Assembly (NCBI GenBank): GCA_964019055.1
Contig: OZ025211.1
Coordinates: 6,029,835-6,093,834 of the forward strand
DNA length: 64,000 bases
Reading direction: 5' to 3'
Source of the DNA: Anthopleura xanthogrammica
Taxonomy: Eukaryota > Cnidaria > Anthozoa > Actiniaria > Actiniidae
The notes under the pieces were generated by a model that searched no databases, was not told the origin of the DNA, and saw only the letters and a program-made list of their open reading frames with translations. This document shows positions 39,420 through 51,700 of this stretch, piece after piece. Positions within the stretch are counted from its first letter, which is position 1. Each line of letters opens with the position of its first letter. Position numbers and translations under genes: made by a program.

Positions 39420-41430
39420 CTTTGAAACGCTTGAAATCGCGTGTTGCACTTAGCTTTTTAAGTTCTTAGTAAAACGGCCACCAATTGCAATTTACTGAAG
39501 ACGATCACAGATTAGAAAACAAAGTTTGGTGTTTTTGCTCCTGTGATTGCGGTAGGATTAATAACACCGCCAGTGCCCTTGTCCAAAGTCTTCCACGTCT
39601 ACTAACAACTTCAAGATTCACGTAATAGACTCTACACAACGACTCGTGTTATTCTCATCACTGTTCAGCACATTTTGGTAGCAAATTTGTTTTTCTACAA
39701 GTCTTGCCTCGAGATGATGAAACTTCAATTTGGCTTGATGTAACAGTCCAAAATACGTCGAGAAAAATGCTTACATCATGAGGAATCAGAAATGAGCTGA
39801 TCTTGTGAAGATCTTGTGAATGAAACCTTCTTCATACGCGAATCAACATAGCCGGGGAATAATGTTTACAAGATGACGTATGAATGAATAGTAGTACCTT
39901 CTTTCAGCACAAAATCGTAGTAAGTAGTTGTACAACGAGTTAGAAGTCGCTACCCATCTCACATCAGCGTGACTTTTGAGAGATGTGTTATCCTCACTAC
40001 GTAAAACAATTACGTGAACGTAGCATCAATTCTTGGAAAAGTAGATTCTGAGAAACACAAGCCGAAGAGTAACACTATGAACTTCCTGCTTGAGTGCTTT
40101 CGGTGGTACAGAATCGTACAAGCTTTTCATTCCTTTTTCATTACTTTAAATGTACTAGTAGATTAGTAAGGTTAACTACATATATCTTTTTTTACGTTGT
40201 AGTTTCTTTAAGGCCACATTTTGGGAACTGTTGTTGATCGCCTATGCAAATTAAAGAACTTGACCTAAACGCAACCTCAGTCTATGTTTAGAACGCAACT
40301 GAATATTACGTAGCAACTCAAAACAATCTATTTATTTGAGCGCGAAAGATATCTTAAAATGTTCAAAGGACATAATACCCATAATTATGGGTTCACTTAA
40401 AGCTAAAAGTGTCCCCCAAAACACAAGAAATGTAGCTTAACGGTGCAAACATTTTCGTCAAAGTGGCATCATTTCTTGGAAAACCCGGAAGTAAATACTT
40501 GAATATCCGGTTGAGGTCGAGAGGGCTTTGGTTTTACGTAAATGCACCAAAGTGGAACTAAATCCCACGTGGTTGGATGGCTAGGACAGGAAGTCGTTCG
40601 TTGTCACAAACAATGTGTTTATAAATAGAGGATAGAAGCTGCAATTGTAGCGGTTAGCACATTTATCTGGTACATCGGGGAAAACCAATCGTGAAGATTA
40701 TTTCTAGAGTTGTTATGATATTGTACCTTGTGGTTTGGTGGTGTTATTCGTATTACCTTGCGATCTTTCGTAGCAAGAGATTTGGGAGATTTGCGTAGGA
40801 AGACGGCAGACGATACCGATTGATTATTTTACTTGAAGTTCACTTGAAAGTTAGATCTGTTTGAAGTTGCCAAGACAAATTGATGGACTTGTAACTCGTG
40901 CACAAGAGAAAATCTGAAACAAATTGGAGCAAAGTTTTTTTATCATTGTTGCTTTACAGCATCACTAAAATCCTTTTGCGAATACTCTTGAAAAACTAGA
41001 AGTGGATAAAGAATTTACAAACTTTAAGTAAATGACCAAGTGAAGAGTATTTCTTACGAATCCCCGTACGTAAAAATAGTGGTAAGTCGATATAATTAAA
41101 TTTCTATTTTTTTAGTATGTTGCGTGACATGATTATTGCTGACATTTTTGTTACATCGCTGTCACCTTTCTTAATGTCTCGTAGGTACGTTTTGCGAGTG
41201 CTATAAGGAATTAAATCTCCCAAAAATTTGATAACAAATTTTGATGTTTTTCTTGAAATTTGGATTGGGGGAGGGGGACTGCAGTAGGTAATGGCCCATA
41301 ATGCTAAGACAGGCACTTTAAGGGCCAAATCTTATGTGCCGGGGATTCGGTATTTTACTAAACGTAATACTGCTAAGGTGACACAGCAGACGAAATGGGA
41401 TTCCAAATGCTCATTTATTCTTACTTCCTA
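39420..41430. other. Upstream of first exon B, no gene seen
   Basis: Unique sequence that would hold the promoter of the 39.4-kb exon. No clear TATA box or ISRE noted; GAAACGCTTGAAA at about 39423 is not a canonical IRF site. Confidence 0.3.
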
Positions 41431-41439
41431 TCATCCATT

Positions 41440-42190
41440 CCTTCTTTTTTGGAGGTATTCATTCTTCCTTCTACCATCCATTCATCTATTCTATCGTTCT
41501 TTTGCTCATTCTTTCTATCATTCATGTATTCTTTTCATTCTTCGTACCTTTTTTCCATCATTTATTCCTTCTTTTTTAGATCACTCTTTCATTCTTCCTT
41601 CAACCATCCATTAATCTTTTTGCTCGTTCTTTCGCTCATTCTTTCTATCGTTCATTCATCTATTGGCTAGTTCCTTCTACCATCCATTCATCTTTTTGTT
41701 CGTTCTTTCGCTCATTCTTTCTATCGTTCATTCATCTATTGGCTAGTTCCTTCTACCATTCATTCATCTTTTTGCTCGTTCTTTCGCTCATTCTTTCTAT
41801 CGTTCATTCATCTATTGGCTAGTTCCTTCTACCATCCATTCATCTTTTTGTTCGTTCTTTCGCTCATTCTTTCTATCGTTCATTCATCTATTGGCTAGTT
41901 CCTTCTACCATCCATTCATCTTTTTGTTCGTTCTTTCGCTCATTCTTTCTATCGTTCATTCATCTATTGGCTAGTTCCTTCTACCATCCATTCATCTTTT
42001 TGTTCGTTCTTTCGCTCATTCTTTCTATCGTTCATTCATCTATTGGCTAGTTCCTTCTACCATTCATTCATCTTTTTGCTCGTTCTTTCGCTCATTCTTT
42101 CTATCGTTCATTCATCTATTGGCTAGTTCTTTCTATCATTCATTCATCTATTGGCTAGTTCTTTCTATCATTCATTCATGTATTCTTTTC
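41440..42190 (+). repeat. 76-bp tandem array, about 6-7 copies, pyrimidine-rich
   Basis: TATTGGCTAGTTCCTTCTAC begins at 41661 and recurs every 76 bp, flanked by degenerate ATTCATTC-like sequence. No coding value. Confidence 0.92.
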
Positions 42191-42299
42191 AGTTCTACCA
42201 TTCAATCATTTATTCGTCATGGCGTTTCTCTCAGTTGTTGGTTCGTTTAATCTTTGGTTCAATCACATATTTTTTTTCACAACCACCACCACCACCACC

Positions 42300-44630
42300 A
42301 GCTCCAGTAAAAAAAGGCATATTCTGAGATACAACGTATTCTGAGATACAACGGAGTCAATTGAAATTACGTACCTGATTTTTGATCCAGAAACATGTAT
42401 TTTATCTTTTGTTGATTTCCTGTAAGAAAATCATTCATGGATGTAATATTAAATATATATTAATTTATCACTGCTGAGTTGTAAAACAAATTATTGAAAC
42501 TAAACTATTTTTCATGAAAGAACGTTGACAGTGTGACAAAATTAAAGCACATTTAAAGCGTCTTACTTTAATCGTATAATATGTTTCTGGAATACTATTT
42601 GTAAACAAGCATCTCCTAGCACTTTCTCTAGCCTTTCTAAGTTTAAATCATACCTAAGGCTTAAGTACTCTTCACTTCTTACTGATGACATATTTGATGT
42701 AGACTTAACATGCACATGGTCTCTAGTACGCCAGTGTCCTTGTCATAGATGATGTTAGTATTCTTTCTTAAGTTAGAATTCTTCCAGTTTAGTTTTAGTG
42801 TTATTTAGATTTGTACTATCAGTTTCAGATGTTTTTCCTATATATTTCCTATACCTTTTCATTGTTATTTCAAAGGGAAGCGCCTAGCATGGGACTTAGA
42901 CTCTAGTTCGCACTTTCACCATTGGGTAGCGTAGATAGCATTTGTAATCTTTTTATTCTTATATGCCCAATAAATATGTAAAGAAAAACCTGAAAAAATA
43001 AGTTAGAAATGCTGTGATGGTGTTATGCTATCTAGCTCTACTACACAAGTCATGCTCCCTTGCTTTGACCACAAAGCAGAATCTGCTACCCAAAAGACAG
43101 CCTTCTCGAGTTAATTGAACTACAGAAATATATACAACAAACCACCGTACCACAACAATCATAAAAATCATATAAATAGTACGTTAGAAATTAGTCCAAA
43201 TATAACAATATTGCCTTGCTTTTTGAGTGGCCATCTGCCGACAGACAAACACTGCTCAGTGACCTCAGTACATTTCTTTGTAAATGTAAATAATTTCTTG
43301 TTTGATTTTATTTCTATGAAGGCCAAAGCTCGATCGGATGATGGACTTACATAACTCGTGAGTAGGATTGATTTTTCGTCTCTTTTTTTTGCAATACTGA
43401 GAACGAAAATAGCGGATATTTTGATTAAGAAATACAGAGACGTATAGAGCGATGTTTAGCGTTGAGTAAATGACGTCACTGATTCATCTAGATTCGCAAA
43501 AATGTAAATATACTCTCCATCAGAATATCAAGAAAAAACCTAAACCAGTTATTATTAGAATCTTAAAGATTATTCCAGTGAAGTTTCAGCCGAATTAAAT
43601 CTTGGACGAAGTTCCTCTTAAGAGATTTTTTATTTTTGGAAAATCAGGAATGAGGGACTGGACTGGGTGTCAGTTGACTCGATCAGAAAAAAAATAATCA
43701 TCGAATTTTCAGCTTTTGGAAGTGTATGGACAATCTTTTTGTAGAGTAAAAACATGCCCGATATCTTAAAATTTGATTTATGCTTCTAAACTATGAATTT
43801 TGAGAGATTTTTTAATTTGGAAAATCCGGAACCGTGCATGGCTGGACTGGATTGGACTTTGGTTAACTGGATCGTCGGATCGAAAAAGTTTTTTTTCGCC
43901 GAATTTGCAGCTCTTATTTCAAAATATTTATTTCAATTACCATAGCTAGTAATTTTATGCTAAAATTTTTGGGGAAAAAAAGAAATTAAAAAAAAAATTC
44001 ATAATTTTTTTAACCAACAAGACAGTGTCAAACACTTTTGTACTTTTGAGACTTTTATGTGTTACCAAGGTATATTGAGAGTGGTGAAGACAAAGTTATC
44101 TGAGGTTTGACTGTTTCCACAAAATTTGTTATTGTGATATGTTATTGTCAGCCAAACACTTTTATCCATGTTGCTTATATGGGTGACCAATCAAATCCCA
44201 CCCCCTCCCCTCCCCCCTTCACCTAACCGATACAAAATTAATGGTCCCTTGGTAATTTTATGGTAATTTTTTCTGGTCCTCTGGGTGTCTGTATTACTGG
44301 GTGTCTGTATTACTGTGTGATCATTATAATGGGGTTACTCAGATGACATGCAAGAACCAATCAGAATGTAGAATGAAAACAATGCATTCCAACTTTGGCA
44401 CTCAAGCCAATCTGAGTCTAGGAAAAAACAATAGCATTTTAACTTTGAGTTCATCCAATGCAACAAAATTATTCCAATTCCCATGAGAAAAACATGATCA
44501 TTTTTAACAACTAGATGAAATCTATAGCTGTCTTGTGCAGTCCAGGTTTCTGATTGGTTCTTGGGTTTTCGCTGTCAAGTGGCCCTGGTTATGACAGTTG
44601 TACAGTAACAAGCCTTAAGTACATGGTATA
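42300..44630. other. Non-coding, holds one dispersed repeat
   Basis: 42590-42990 looks like a LINE 3' UTR ending in AATAAATATG. The repeat at 43690-43960 is listed separately. The missing CDPF1 last exon may lie here or further left but was not identified. Confidence 0.35.
43690..43965. repeat. Dispersed repeat, copy 1
   Basis: GAAAATCCGGAACCGTGCAT, CTGGACTGGATTGGAC and AGTAATTTTATGCT occur in reverse complement, in the matching order, at 63617-63870. An imperfect half copy precedes it at 43590-43690. Confidence 0.8.
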
Positions 44631-44637
44631 TACTTAC

Positions 44638-47274
44638 AGCCTTGATTTCATCAGGAAACTCTGTTATGTTTTTCTTCATGCAAGGAATACAAAACCTCTT
44701 TGTATAAAATATGCTACAGTTCTGTAAGGAAAATTATCAACAGAGTGAGCTTGAAGGCTAATATCAGTAGACCCGATATTTGTCATTTATCAAGGGAATC
44801 AAGAGTGGCGTAGCAGTAGTGCACTCGCCGCTCAGTCTCTATTCCTGGACTCAGCATCACATGTGAGTAGAGTCTGTTAGGTCTTTCTTTCCCTTGATTG
44901 GAGTGTTTTTCTACAACAAGTGTTCTCTGGTTTTCCTGACCCTTGACAAAACCTAAAAAGCTAAATTCCAGGGGGGGGGGGGTAATCCCTATAGTTGACT
45001 ATACGGGGGTGCTCCGCCAGAAAGGGTCACCTCCTTCAGGCCAGAGGTACTGGTATATGAAAGGGATGGGAATTTGTGAGTCTTGGTATAGAAAAGGGTC
45101 AGGAATTTACGAGTTTGGGTATAGAAAAGGAAGGGGAAGCTAAAATTACTATTCAAGGAAATGAAACTGAGCGTGCACGCCATTTTATGCCATGATTAAT
45201 ATTCAAATTTTGTCTACTTCAAAATCAAGGCATAATATGAAAGGGGTACCTTTTCAGGAAAAAAGGTATATGATAGGGGTAAGTACCTTTTTGCCGAAAT
45301 TTGGTGTATAAATGGGTAAAGGGTCGAAAGTCCGGGCAGAGAATACCTGTACAAAATGTTTAGGAGTACCCCCAGGGCTGAATTCCAATTTAATCTGTGA
45401 GTTAGCTGTGCCCTGACTTTGATCAGCACAGAGGTTGTTTAAGGCTATACTACCAACATTTGAAGGAATGTTATAGGTAGCTTGAACACTGAGTAATAAC
45501 TAATAGAGGAACATTATATACTCATATAATAGAGGTATCATCACCTGTCCAACACAAACATCAGCAGAACACAGTGTACAGTTTGATCCTATTGTAAGAT
45601 GACTTTGTGTTGGAGAAAAAGGGTCTTGCATCAGATAGGCATCTTCTAACAATCTGTAGATAAAAGATTTCAGTGCATTTTAAAACTATTTGACATTTAT
45701 GAACAAAAATTGTTTAGAATCACTATTATCACTTGACAGATAATCAAAACCATACACGTTTTTGGCTTGGGTGTAATGTTTTCCCATTTCAGACGATGTG
45801 TCTTTCCCTAGAGTATCAGTTCTTTGTTTAATGGTCGGGCATGAGAAGACACATGAATTTGGATAAAACTTATACAAAGAATCTAATTCTCATGAGAATG
45901 ACACATGATCTGAAATGGGAAAACATTATGCCAAAGCCGAAAAGGTCTATTGCTACTAAAACAGGAGTCATGGTTATTTAAAAGGCAACAATTTTGATTG
46001 TAATCTGAGTGTACAGCTTTAATTTGCTACCAAGAGAAGAATCAGTTACAAAAAAATAGAATTGGTACTATACCACTATGTCATTAATAGTCCCCTTTAG
46101 TCCCCTTCACAGTTCCCTGTGCCATCTTGAAAGGTAGCTGTGTCTTTGCATCAAAGCAATGTAACACCTAGGACAATTATTCACATGTCTCTATTGTTAC
46201 ATTATGTAATCCGAGTTGATTATTGAATGTGACCTTATGTAATCCTAGGTAATCATTAATCGTCCTGATTAAAACCTATGTACTGATCACACACGTGTAG
46301 TAGTCACTCCTAGGCCTGATAGAAGCACAAAAATACAGATATTGTAACATGGTGGCAGCGGTGGGACCCGAACCCACGCCTCTTATGAGACTGGTGTAAC
46401 AAGCTCACTGTTCATCTCACTGCAATGCAAAGGCACAGTTACCTGTCGAGAGCACAGGGAACTGTGAAGGGGACTACTTCCAATTACATAGAGAAAAAAG
46501 AATAAGGATGGAGAACAGGGGTCAACAAACATATTGTCCATCATGGAAGACAAGGAACCTTCTCCGCTAGCTCCCTCCTTCCTTGATGAGGGGAAGGTTC
46601 ATGATTGTAATGGGATGGACTGAGGTTGGACAGAAGTAGGTTAGCATGTGTGTATGTGTGTGTGAGGAGGAAGGGGAGGGGAGGTGGAGGGGGAAGAGCA
46701 GAGTTACAGTTTTGTCAAACTTTATCCTTCAACCACCTCTCTTTGCATTTCCCCTTCCTTTTCTTATATCATATTGCAATCTCTACTAAGTATTAAGCTA
46801 ATAGATCCCTTGCAGCATGTTGGAATGCAGCTCAATTTGGAGGACAAAAGGTTACAATTCTCAGGAGATTGAAATTCTTTTGTTTTGTCCTACAAATATT
46901 AATTGAGCTGCTTTGACGTACGTCCAGTTGAAGATGATACAGCTGTATTCTTTATCCCCTACTATAAAGAGGGACCATTTCCTCTTTCTGTGTGTAAGTA
47001 TGACTGCTTTTCTCCCTTCATGTCGTATTTTAGAGAATAAATCAAGCCATATTAAAAGGTTTGCATTGATTTTGAGTTGGAGAATTTTTTGATTTTCCCG
47101 CGTGAGGTTCGAAAACAAGTTCGGTATTATCTAAGAAATCAGTGAAGAAAGCTGTATTACTTACACTATTGACTTGCTGAATGGTGGGTTCCTTCCATAG
47201 TAGTCATAACGAGAGGTAAAATCACAGAGAGAACATTTAAAAGTTCTTTTTTCAGTGTTCTTTTTATCTTCCAT
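44638..47274 (-). CDS. CDPF1: CDPF1, cysteine-rich DPF-motif protein (3 exons seen, C-terminus not found)
   Basis: Exons 47274-47165, 45653-45545 and 44721-44638 join in phases 2, 0 and 0 to give 101 residues. The product starts MEDKKNTEKRTFKCSLC. It shows the family hallmarks: an N-terminal CxxC, a tyrosine-rich YYGRNPPFSKSIV stretch, LLEDAYLMQDPF with the name-giving DPF, then paired cysteines (CTLC, and KRFCIPC). Human CDPF1 is about 123 residues, so roughly 20 C-terminal residues should lie on a further exon to the left that I could not place. Retaining the last intron would add about 19 residues and a stop. The biochemical role is unknown; the cysteine pattern suggests zinc binding. The start ATG was chosen because an in-frame TGA lies upstream. 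Intron 1 holds two short inverted-repeat elements and a SINE-like element. It lies 1.2 kb beyond the FANCD2 stop on the same strand, probably with its own promoter. Confidence 0.9.
44803..45442 (+). mobile_element. SINE split by a DNA transposon
   Basis: A tRNA-like head (GTGGCGTAGCAGTAGTGCAC at 44805, then a GGACTCAGCATCACATGTG body) runs to 44970. Its tail (CCAATTTAATCTGTGAGTTAG, then GCTGTGCCCTGACTTTGATC) resumes at 45381. Between them sits a roughly 400-bp insertion. A second, older copy lies at 58617-58792 with the same tail order. Confidence 0.6.
44971..45380. mobile_element. Nested MITE with CAGGGGGTACTCC-type ends
   Basis: The left end is a G-run then GTAATCCCTATAG; the right end in reverse is CCCTGGGGGTACTCC. 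AAATTCCA before it and GAATTCCA after it look like an 8-bp target duplication, as made by hAT-type transposases. It has no coding capacity; an internal 'ggtatagaaaaggg'-type motif recurs. It splits the SINE, so it is younger. Confidence 0.55.
45760..45943. mobile_element. MITE family 1, copy 1
   Basis: Ends TTTTGGCTTGGGTGTAATGT and inverted ACATTATGCCAAAGCCGAAA. The interior GCATGAGAAGACACATGAAT and CTGAAATGGGAAAACA are shared with the copy at 59.7 kb. It is in CDPF1 just upstream of exon 2. Confidence 0.8.
46098..46476. mobile_element. Inverted-repeat element with tRNA-like segment
   Basis: Ends TAGTCCCCTTCACAGTTCCC and inverse, extending about 45 bp. Inside, the minus strand holds GTGGGTTCGGGTCCCAC, a good T-arm, next to GCTGCCACC and a CTCAT anticodon-like loop. 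A complete tRNA does not fold, so it is not called a tRNA gene. Confidence 0.55.
46801..46922. mobile_element. MITE family 2, copy 1
   Basis: GATCCCTTGCAGCATGTTGG, AGCTCAATTTGGAGG and the inverted AATTGAGCTG match the 49.2-kb element. Located in CDPF1 intron 1. Confidence 0.75.
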
Positions 47275-47811
47275 GTTCTTCTTGTCGATATAAAATAAAA
47301 TGAGCCTGCAATCCTTGTGATAGCGGTATTTCTTAAATGTTCGAGTTTCTTTCTTTCAGTTGGTTTTCCCCCCTTACGACGCATGTTTAAAGAAATGTCT
47401 CTCCCAAAAAATATAGTTTTTATTTTTACCACTAAATTGTTTGTAATCGTAAATGTACCTCCGGGCTAGTTTTCCAAAAGGCGCCACACAGATAGCAGTG
47501 ATAATAGGCTCTAAGCGATTAATTTTACACGGTCTAGGGGCCCACTAACCTCTCCCTTAGGCTTCAGCCGAGCTTCCTGCTCAGTCTGTAAATCAAGGGA
47601 TAGCGGTGTCGGGTACGAAATAGCCGTAAATGCTTCGCGCTGCCATACTGCGCTTCAGCACTACGTCTGGAGGTATATATGGTCCTAGATTTATCAATCA
47701 ATGAAAATATCCTTAGAACTAGTCTACTAGAACTGCTCTACCTGAGCAGATGACCTTTTAAATAGATCAATTTGGGAAAAAAGGAGAAGATATTTCACGC
47801 ATGCGCGCTTA

Positions 47812-48040
47812 AAGGTACGTTCACACGCGCGATTTTTGCTGCGATTTCTGCGGTGATTTTTGAAAATATGATAAATTGTAACTCATGCTTCTAAAGAGAC
47901 ATTTGTCTAGGTAATCTTGGTGTCCTGAATAAAACTTTACAAGTTAATCCTTTACCATTATTAACAATGACCAAAATCGCCGCAAAAATCGCACCTTAAC
48001 TGATCGCTGCAAAAATCGCCCGTGTGAACGGGTCTTAAGG
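47812..48040. mobile_element. MITE between FANCD2 and CDPF1
   Basis: Ends GTTCACACGCGCGATTTTTG and, inverted, GTTCACACGGGCGATTTTTG. Sits in the 1.2-kb gap between the FANCD2 stop and the CDPF1 start. Confidence 0.8.
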
Positions 48041-48416
48041 TGGCTCCTGATAATCATTCTATTACCACCAAAATATGTCTGCTCCCAGTGGCAAATATGC
48101 CAGTCCAAAATAGGGACCGAAAGTTTGACATGAACTAGCACCCGAAGGTGGAACGATTCTCTGATAAAACTGGAGAGTTTCACCAGTAGATTTCGCGGGA
48201 AATGACAACAATTTGATCACGTGACCTGTTTTGGCTCTGAATTTCTAGTGTCTGAAAAAAAGCGCAAAGTTGAATAGAAAGTGTTCGTAAAAGATAAAAT
48301 AAAATAAACGACAGATTTTGTTGTGAAAATAATATTTTTATATTTTTTACATGACAAATTATGCAACCAGTTAACAGCTGATAAAAACAACTCAGATTCT
48401 TTTATATTTTCGAAAA

Positions 48417-48422
48417 TTTATT
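48417..48422 (-). terminator. FANCD2 polyadenylation signal (AATAAA)
   Basis: AATAAA on the minus strand, 80 bp past the FANCD2 stop codon. Its position suits 3' end formation and no alternative signal lies closer. Confidence 0.55.
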
Positions 48423-48501
48423 TATCTTTTCTTTTTACTCAGTTTTAGCTCATGCTGCATTCGTCGTGAGTCTCCTGTCATCACAATATCAATTTTTGTT
48501 A

Positions 48502-48723
48502 TTAAAAGCTTTCGCTGCAGGAATCCTCATCATCATCCCCACCACCTGAAAATGAAAAAATGGAAAAATGAAATAAGTGTTATCCATTTTCCTGCATACT
48601 CGTACTCATTTCTAATACTACTCATAATTGTAAGCTGCATGGCAGCCCGTAAAGTCCTCCACTGGGCATTTAAGGTTGTAAAGCGCATTGAGACGTATGC
48701 ATAATGCACTATATAGAACTTCC

Positions 48724-48789
<66 letters not shown>

Positions 48790-51700
48790 CATCATCATCC
48801 TTCTCTTCGATGGCAGGGGTATGCAGAAGGTTATAGGGTTTGTATATTCATGCGTTATTTAGTTACTTATGCGGTATATTTGTAACATGCAAGTAATTTA
48901 GGGGACGGGAGGGAGGGATGATTTATGGAGGTTAGTGGGGAGTGAAATCATGAATACGCCTCTGAATCGATGTTATATGTTCTTACCAGAACCATGACTG
49001 ACTACACTCTCAGCTTCATTTTTCTCACCCTGAAAACATTAATTCAATACACAATGATCAATTTTTTTGTAACCATATTTTTGCTGAGATAATGAATGCA
49101 TTGCATTGCAGAATGCGCTGCTGGTCATCAGACAATGTCCGATGAGCTGAGACTATAGACCCCTTGCACGTGACATCAGAGCAGCTCAATTTGGAGGGGA
49201 AAACAAAATAATTTTAATCTCCTGAGAATTGGAAACTATTGTTTTGCCCTCCAAATTGAGCTGCATTCCGACGAGCTGCAAGGGGTCTATAGGATTCAAA
49301 CATTTTAGGGTTGATAAAATTAGTTCATCTACCAAGTATCATCTTTGTCATGGTATCACAAACCTCGTCATCATCATCATCTTCATCATCATCATTAACA
49401 ACTTCCATTTCTTGGTCTTGGTTCTGTTTGTCATCATCATCATTATCATCATCACCTCGAGTTGACTGCTGGGATAGGATCTCTTGTCCTCGGATGTCTC
49501 GGTTTTTTAAATTCCCCATCCAGAATGCTTCATGGCACTGGTTAACTGTAAGCATAACCTGTAATGATGCCAAACAATGAGTTAAATATAAAGATATCCG
49601 GTGATATTAGTATGAGGTCGTCTCTCTGAGATAAGATCTCCAACTGACTTAATCGATACTCTGAAACAACCTCTGGGCTGATCAACGTCAGGACATCGCT
49701 AACTCACAGAATGAATCCTGAAACAACCTCTGGGCTGATCTAAGTCAGGGCATGGCTAACTCACAGAATGAATACTGAAACAACCTCTGGGCTGATCAAC
49801 GTCAGGGCATGGCTAACTCACAGAATGAATCCTGAAACAACCTCTGGGCTGATCTAAGTCAGGGCATGGCTAACTCACAGAATGAATACTGAAACAACCT
49901 CTGGGCTGATCAACGTCAGGGCATGGCTAACTCACAGAATGAATCCTGAAACAACCTCTGGGCTGATCAACGTCAGGGCATGGCTAACTCACAGAATGAA
50001 TCCTGAAACAACCTCTGGGCTGATCAACGTCAGGGCATGGCTAACTCACAGAATGAATCCTGAAACAACCTCTGGGCTGATCAACGTCAGGGCATGGCTA
50101 ACTCACAGATATAACCCTGAAACAACCTCTGGGCTGATCAAAGTCAGGGCATGGCTAACTAACAGATCAAACCCTGAAACAACCTCTGGGCTGATCAAAG
50201 TCAGGGCATGGCTAACTCACAGAATGAATCCTGAAACAACCTCTGGGCTGATCAAAGTCAGGACATGGCTGACTCACAGATAGAACCCTGAAACAACCTC
50301 TGGGCTGATCAAAGTCAGGACATGGCTAAATCACAGAATGAATCCTGAAACAACCTCTGGGCTGATCAACGTCAGGGCATGGCTAACTCACAGAATGAAT
50401 CCTGAAACAACCTCTGGGCTGATCAACGTCAGGGCATAGCTAACTCACAGAATGAATCCTGAAATAACCTCTGAGCTGATCTAAGTCAGGGCACGGTTTA
50501 GGCCCGGTTTAGACGTCGAAGTTTATGTGCAGAACCTAATGCAAATGAGCAAAACCTATGGTTTGAGTTCATTTGCATTAGATTCGGCACATGTCAACTT
50601 CGACGTCTAAACCGGGCCTAACTCACAGATCGAGGTTTTGCCGGCGCATGGAGCGAAACTGGAGAAAACTATCGAATCCAGGGAAGGTTACAAACTTTAA
50701 TGGGTGCCACATTGTCCCAACACCCCCCCCCCCCCCCAAATTCAACGATGGCAACCCCTTTATGATGTAAAAAGGACTAATCGCTTGGACACAGAGTAAT
50801 GTACGATGGGTAATGAGTATCACCTTGACTCGGAACACAAATAACTCCAAGCATTTCTTGACAGCGGGAACGTGGTTGGTTAGCGCAATGTCTTTAAAAA
50901 CCTGAAAGAAAACAAAAAACAAGTTCAGAAAAAAAAAATATTGAAAAAGTAAAACAGGAAATGTACTTAACCTGTCTAGCAAGACTTTGTGATACCTCTC
51001 AGTTTTAAACGGGCTGCAGCTGCAAGGGTGCCAAAGTTTTCTTCAGATATATTTACAGTAATACGAACCTCTATTCAGTGGATAATATCTCTAGGTGTCC
51101 AATTAATAGAGGTACCACTGTCACTGCTTTCGTATGAGTGTGAAAACTCACGGCACACGGCACGTTTACGGCGCCGCGTGGACACGGCGCGGAATTTCGA
51201 GTGTTTTCATACACGGCACGGCACTGACACGGTCACGGCAAGACGCGGTCCGAACCGTAAGTTTTTAGTCATACGAAAACTGCTCCAATGTTAGCGAAAG
51301 AAGTTTTAATGGTTGATTACCTTGGTATGGCCACAGAAATGATGCAGACACCTTGTACTTTGCTGTAGATTTTTCAAAAGCCCATGAACTACATCCTGCG
51401 GAAAAACAAGGATTATTAGGAAAAAAGTAGACCGCTTGCACTCGATTCTTTACTGATCTCATTTCATTGTCAGCCCCTTTCCTCTCCTCTTCTTTCCCTT
51501 CTCATTCATTCTCCTCTGCTCTGCTCAGCTTTGCTTTCCTCTTGTCTCCTCTCCATTTTTCTGCTCTACTCTCGACTGCCTCCTCTGCTCTGCTCTTCCT
51601 TCTTATCGTTCCTCACACTCACTTTTCTCTCTCCAGCAGGTCGTCTCTTCTCTACCACCCCTTTACCCTCCCCCTCCAACTGCCTTGTCTCCTCTTCTAT

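Noticed and set aside
46349..46430. tRNA gene
   Set aside because: Only the T-arm and part of the acceptor pair; the D-arm and anticodon stem do not form.
47166..47432. 88-residue minus frame over CDPF1 exon 1
   Set aside because: Different frame from the one matching CDPF1; the correct frame starts at ATG 47274 and splices in phase.
49882..50283. Repeat protein frame with 19-residue period
   Set aside because: 57-bp SINE-tail satellite; intronic in FANCD2 and interrupted by a MITE.
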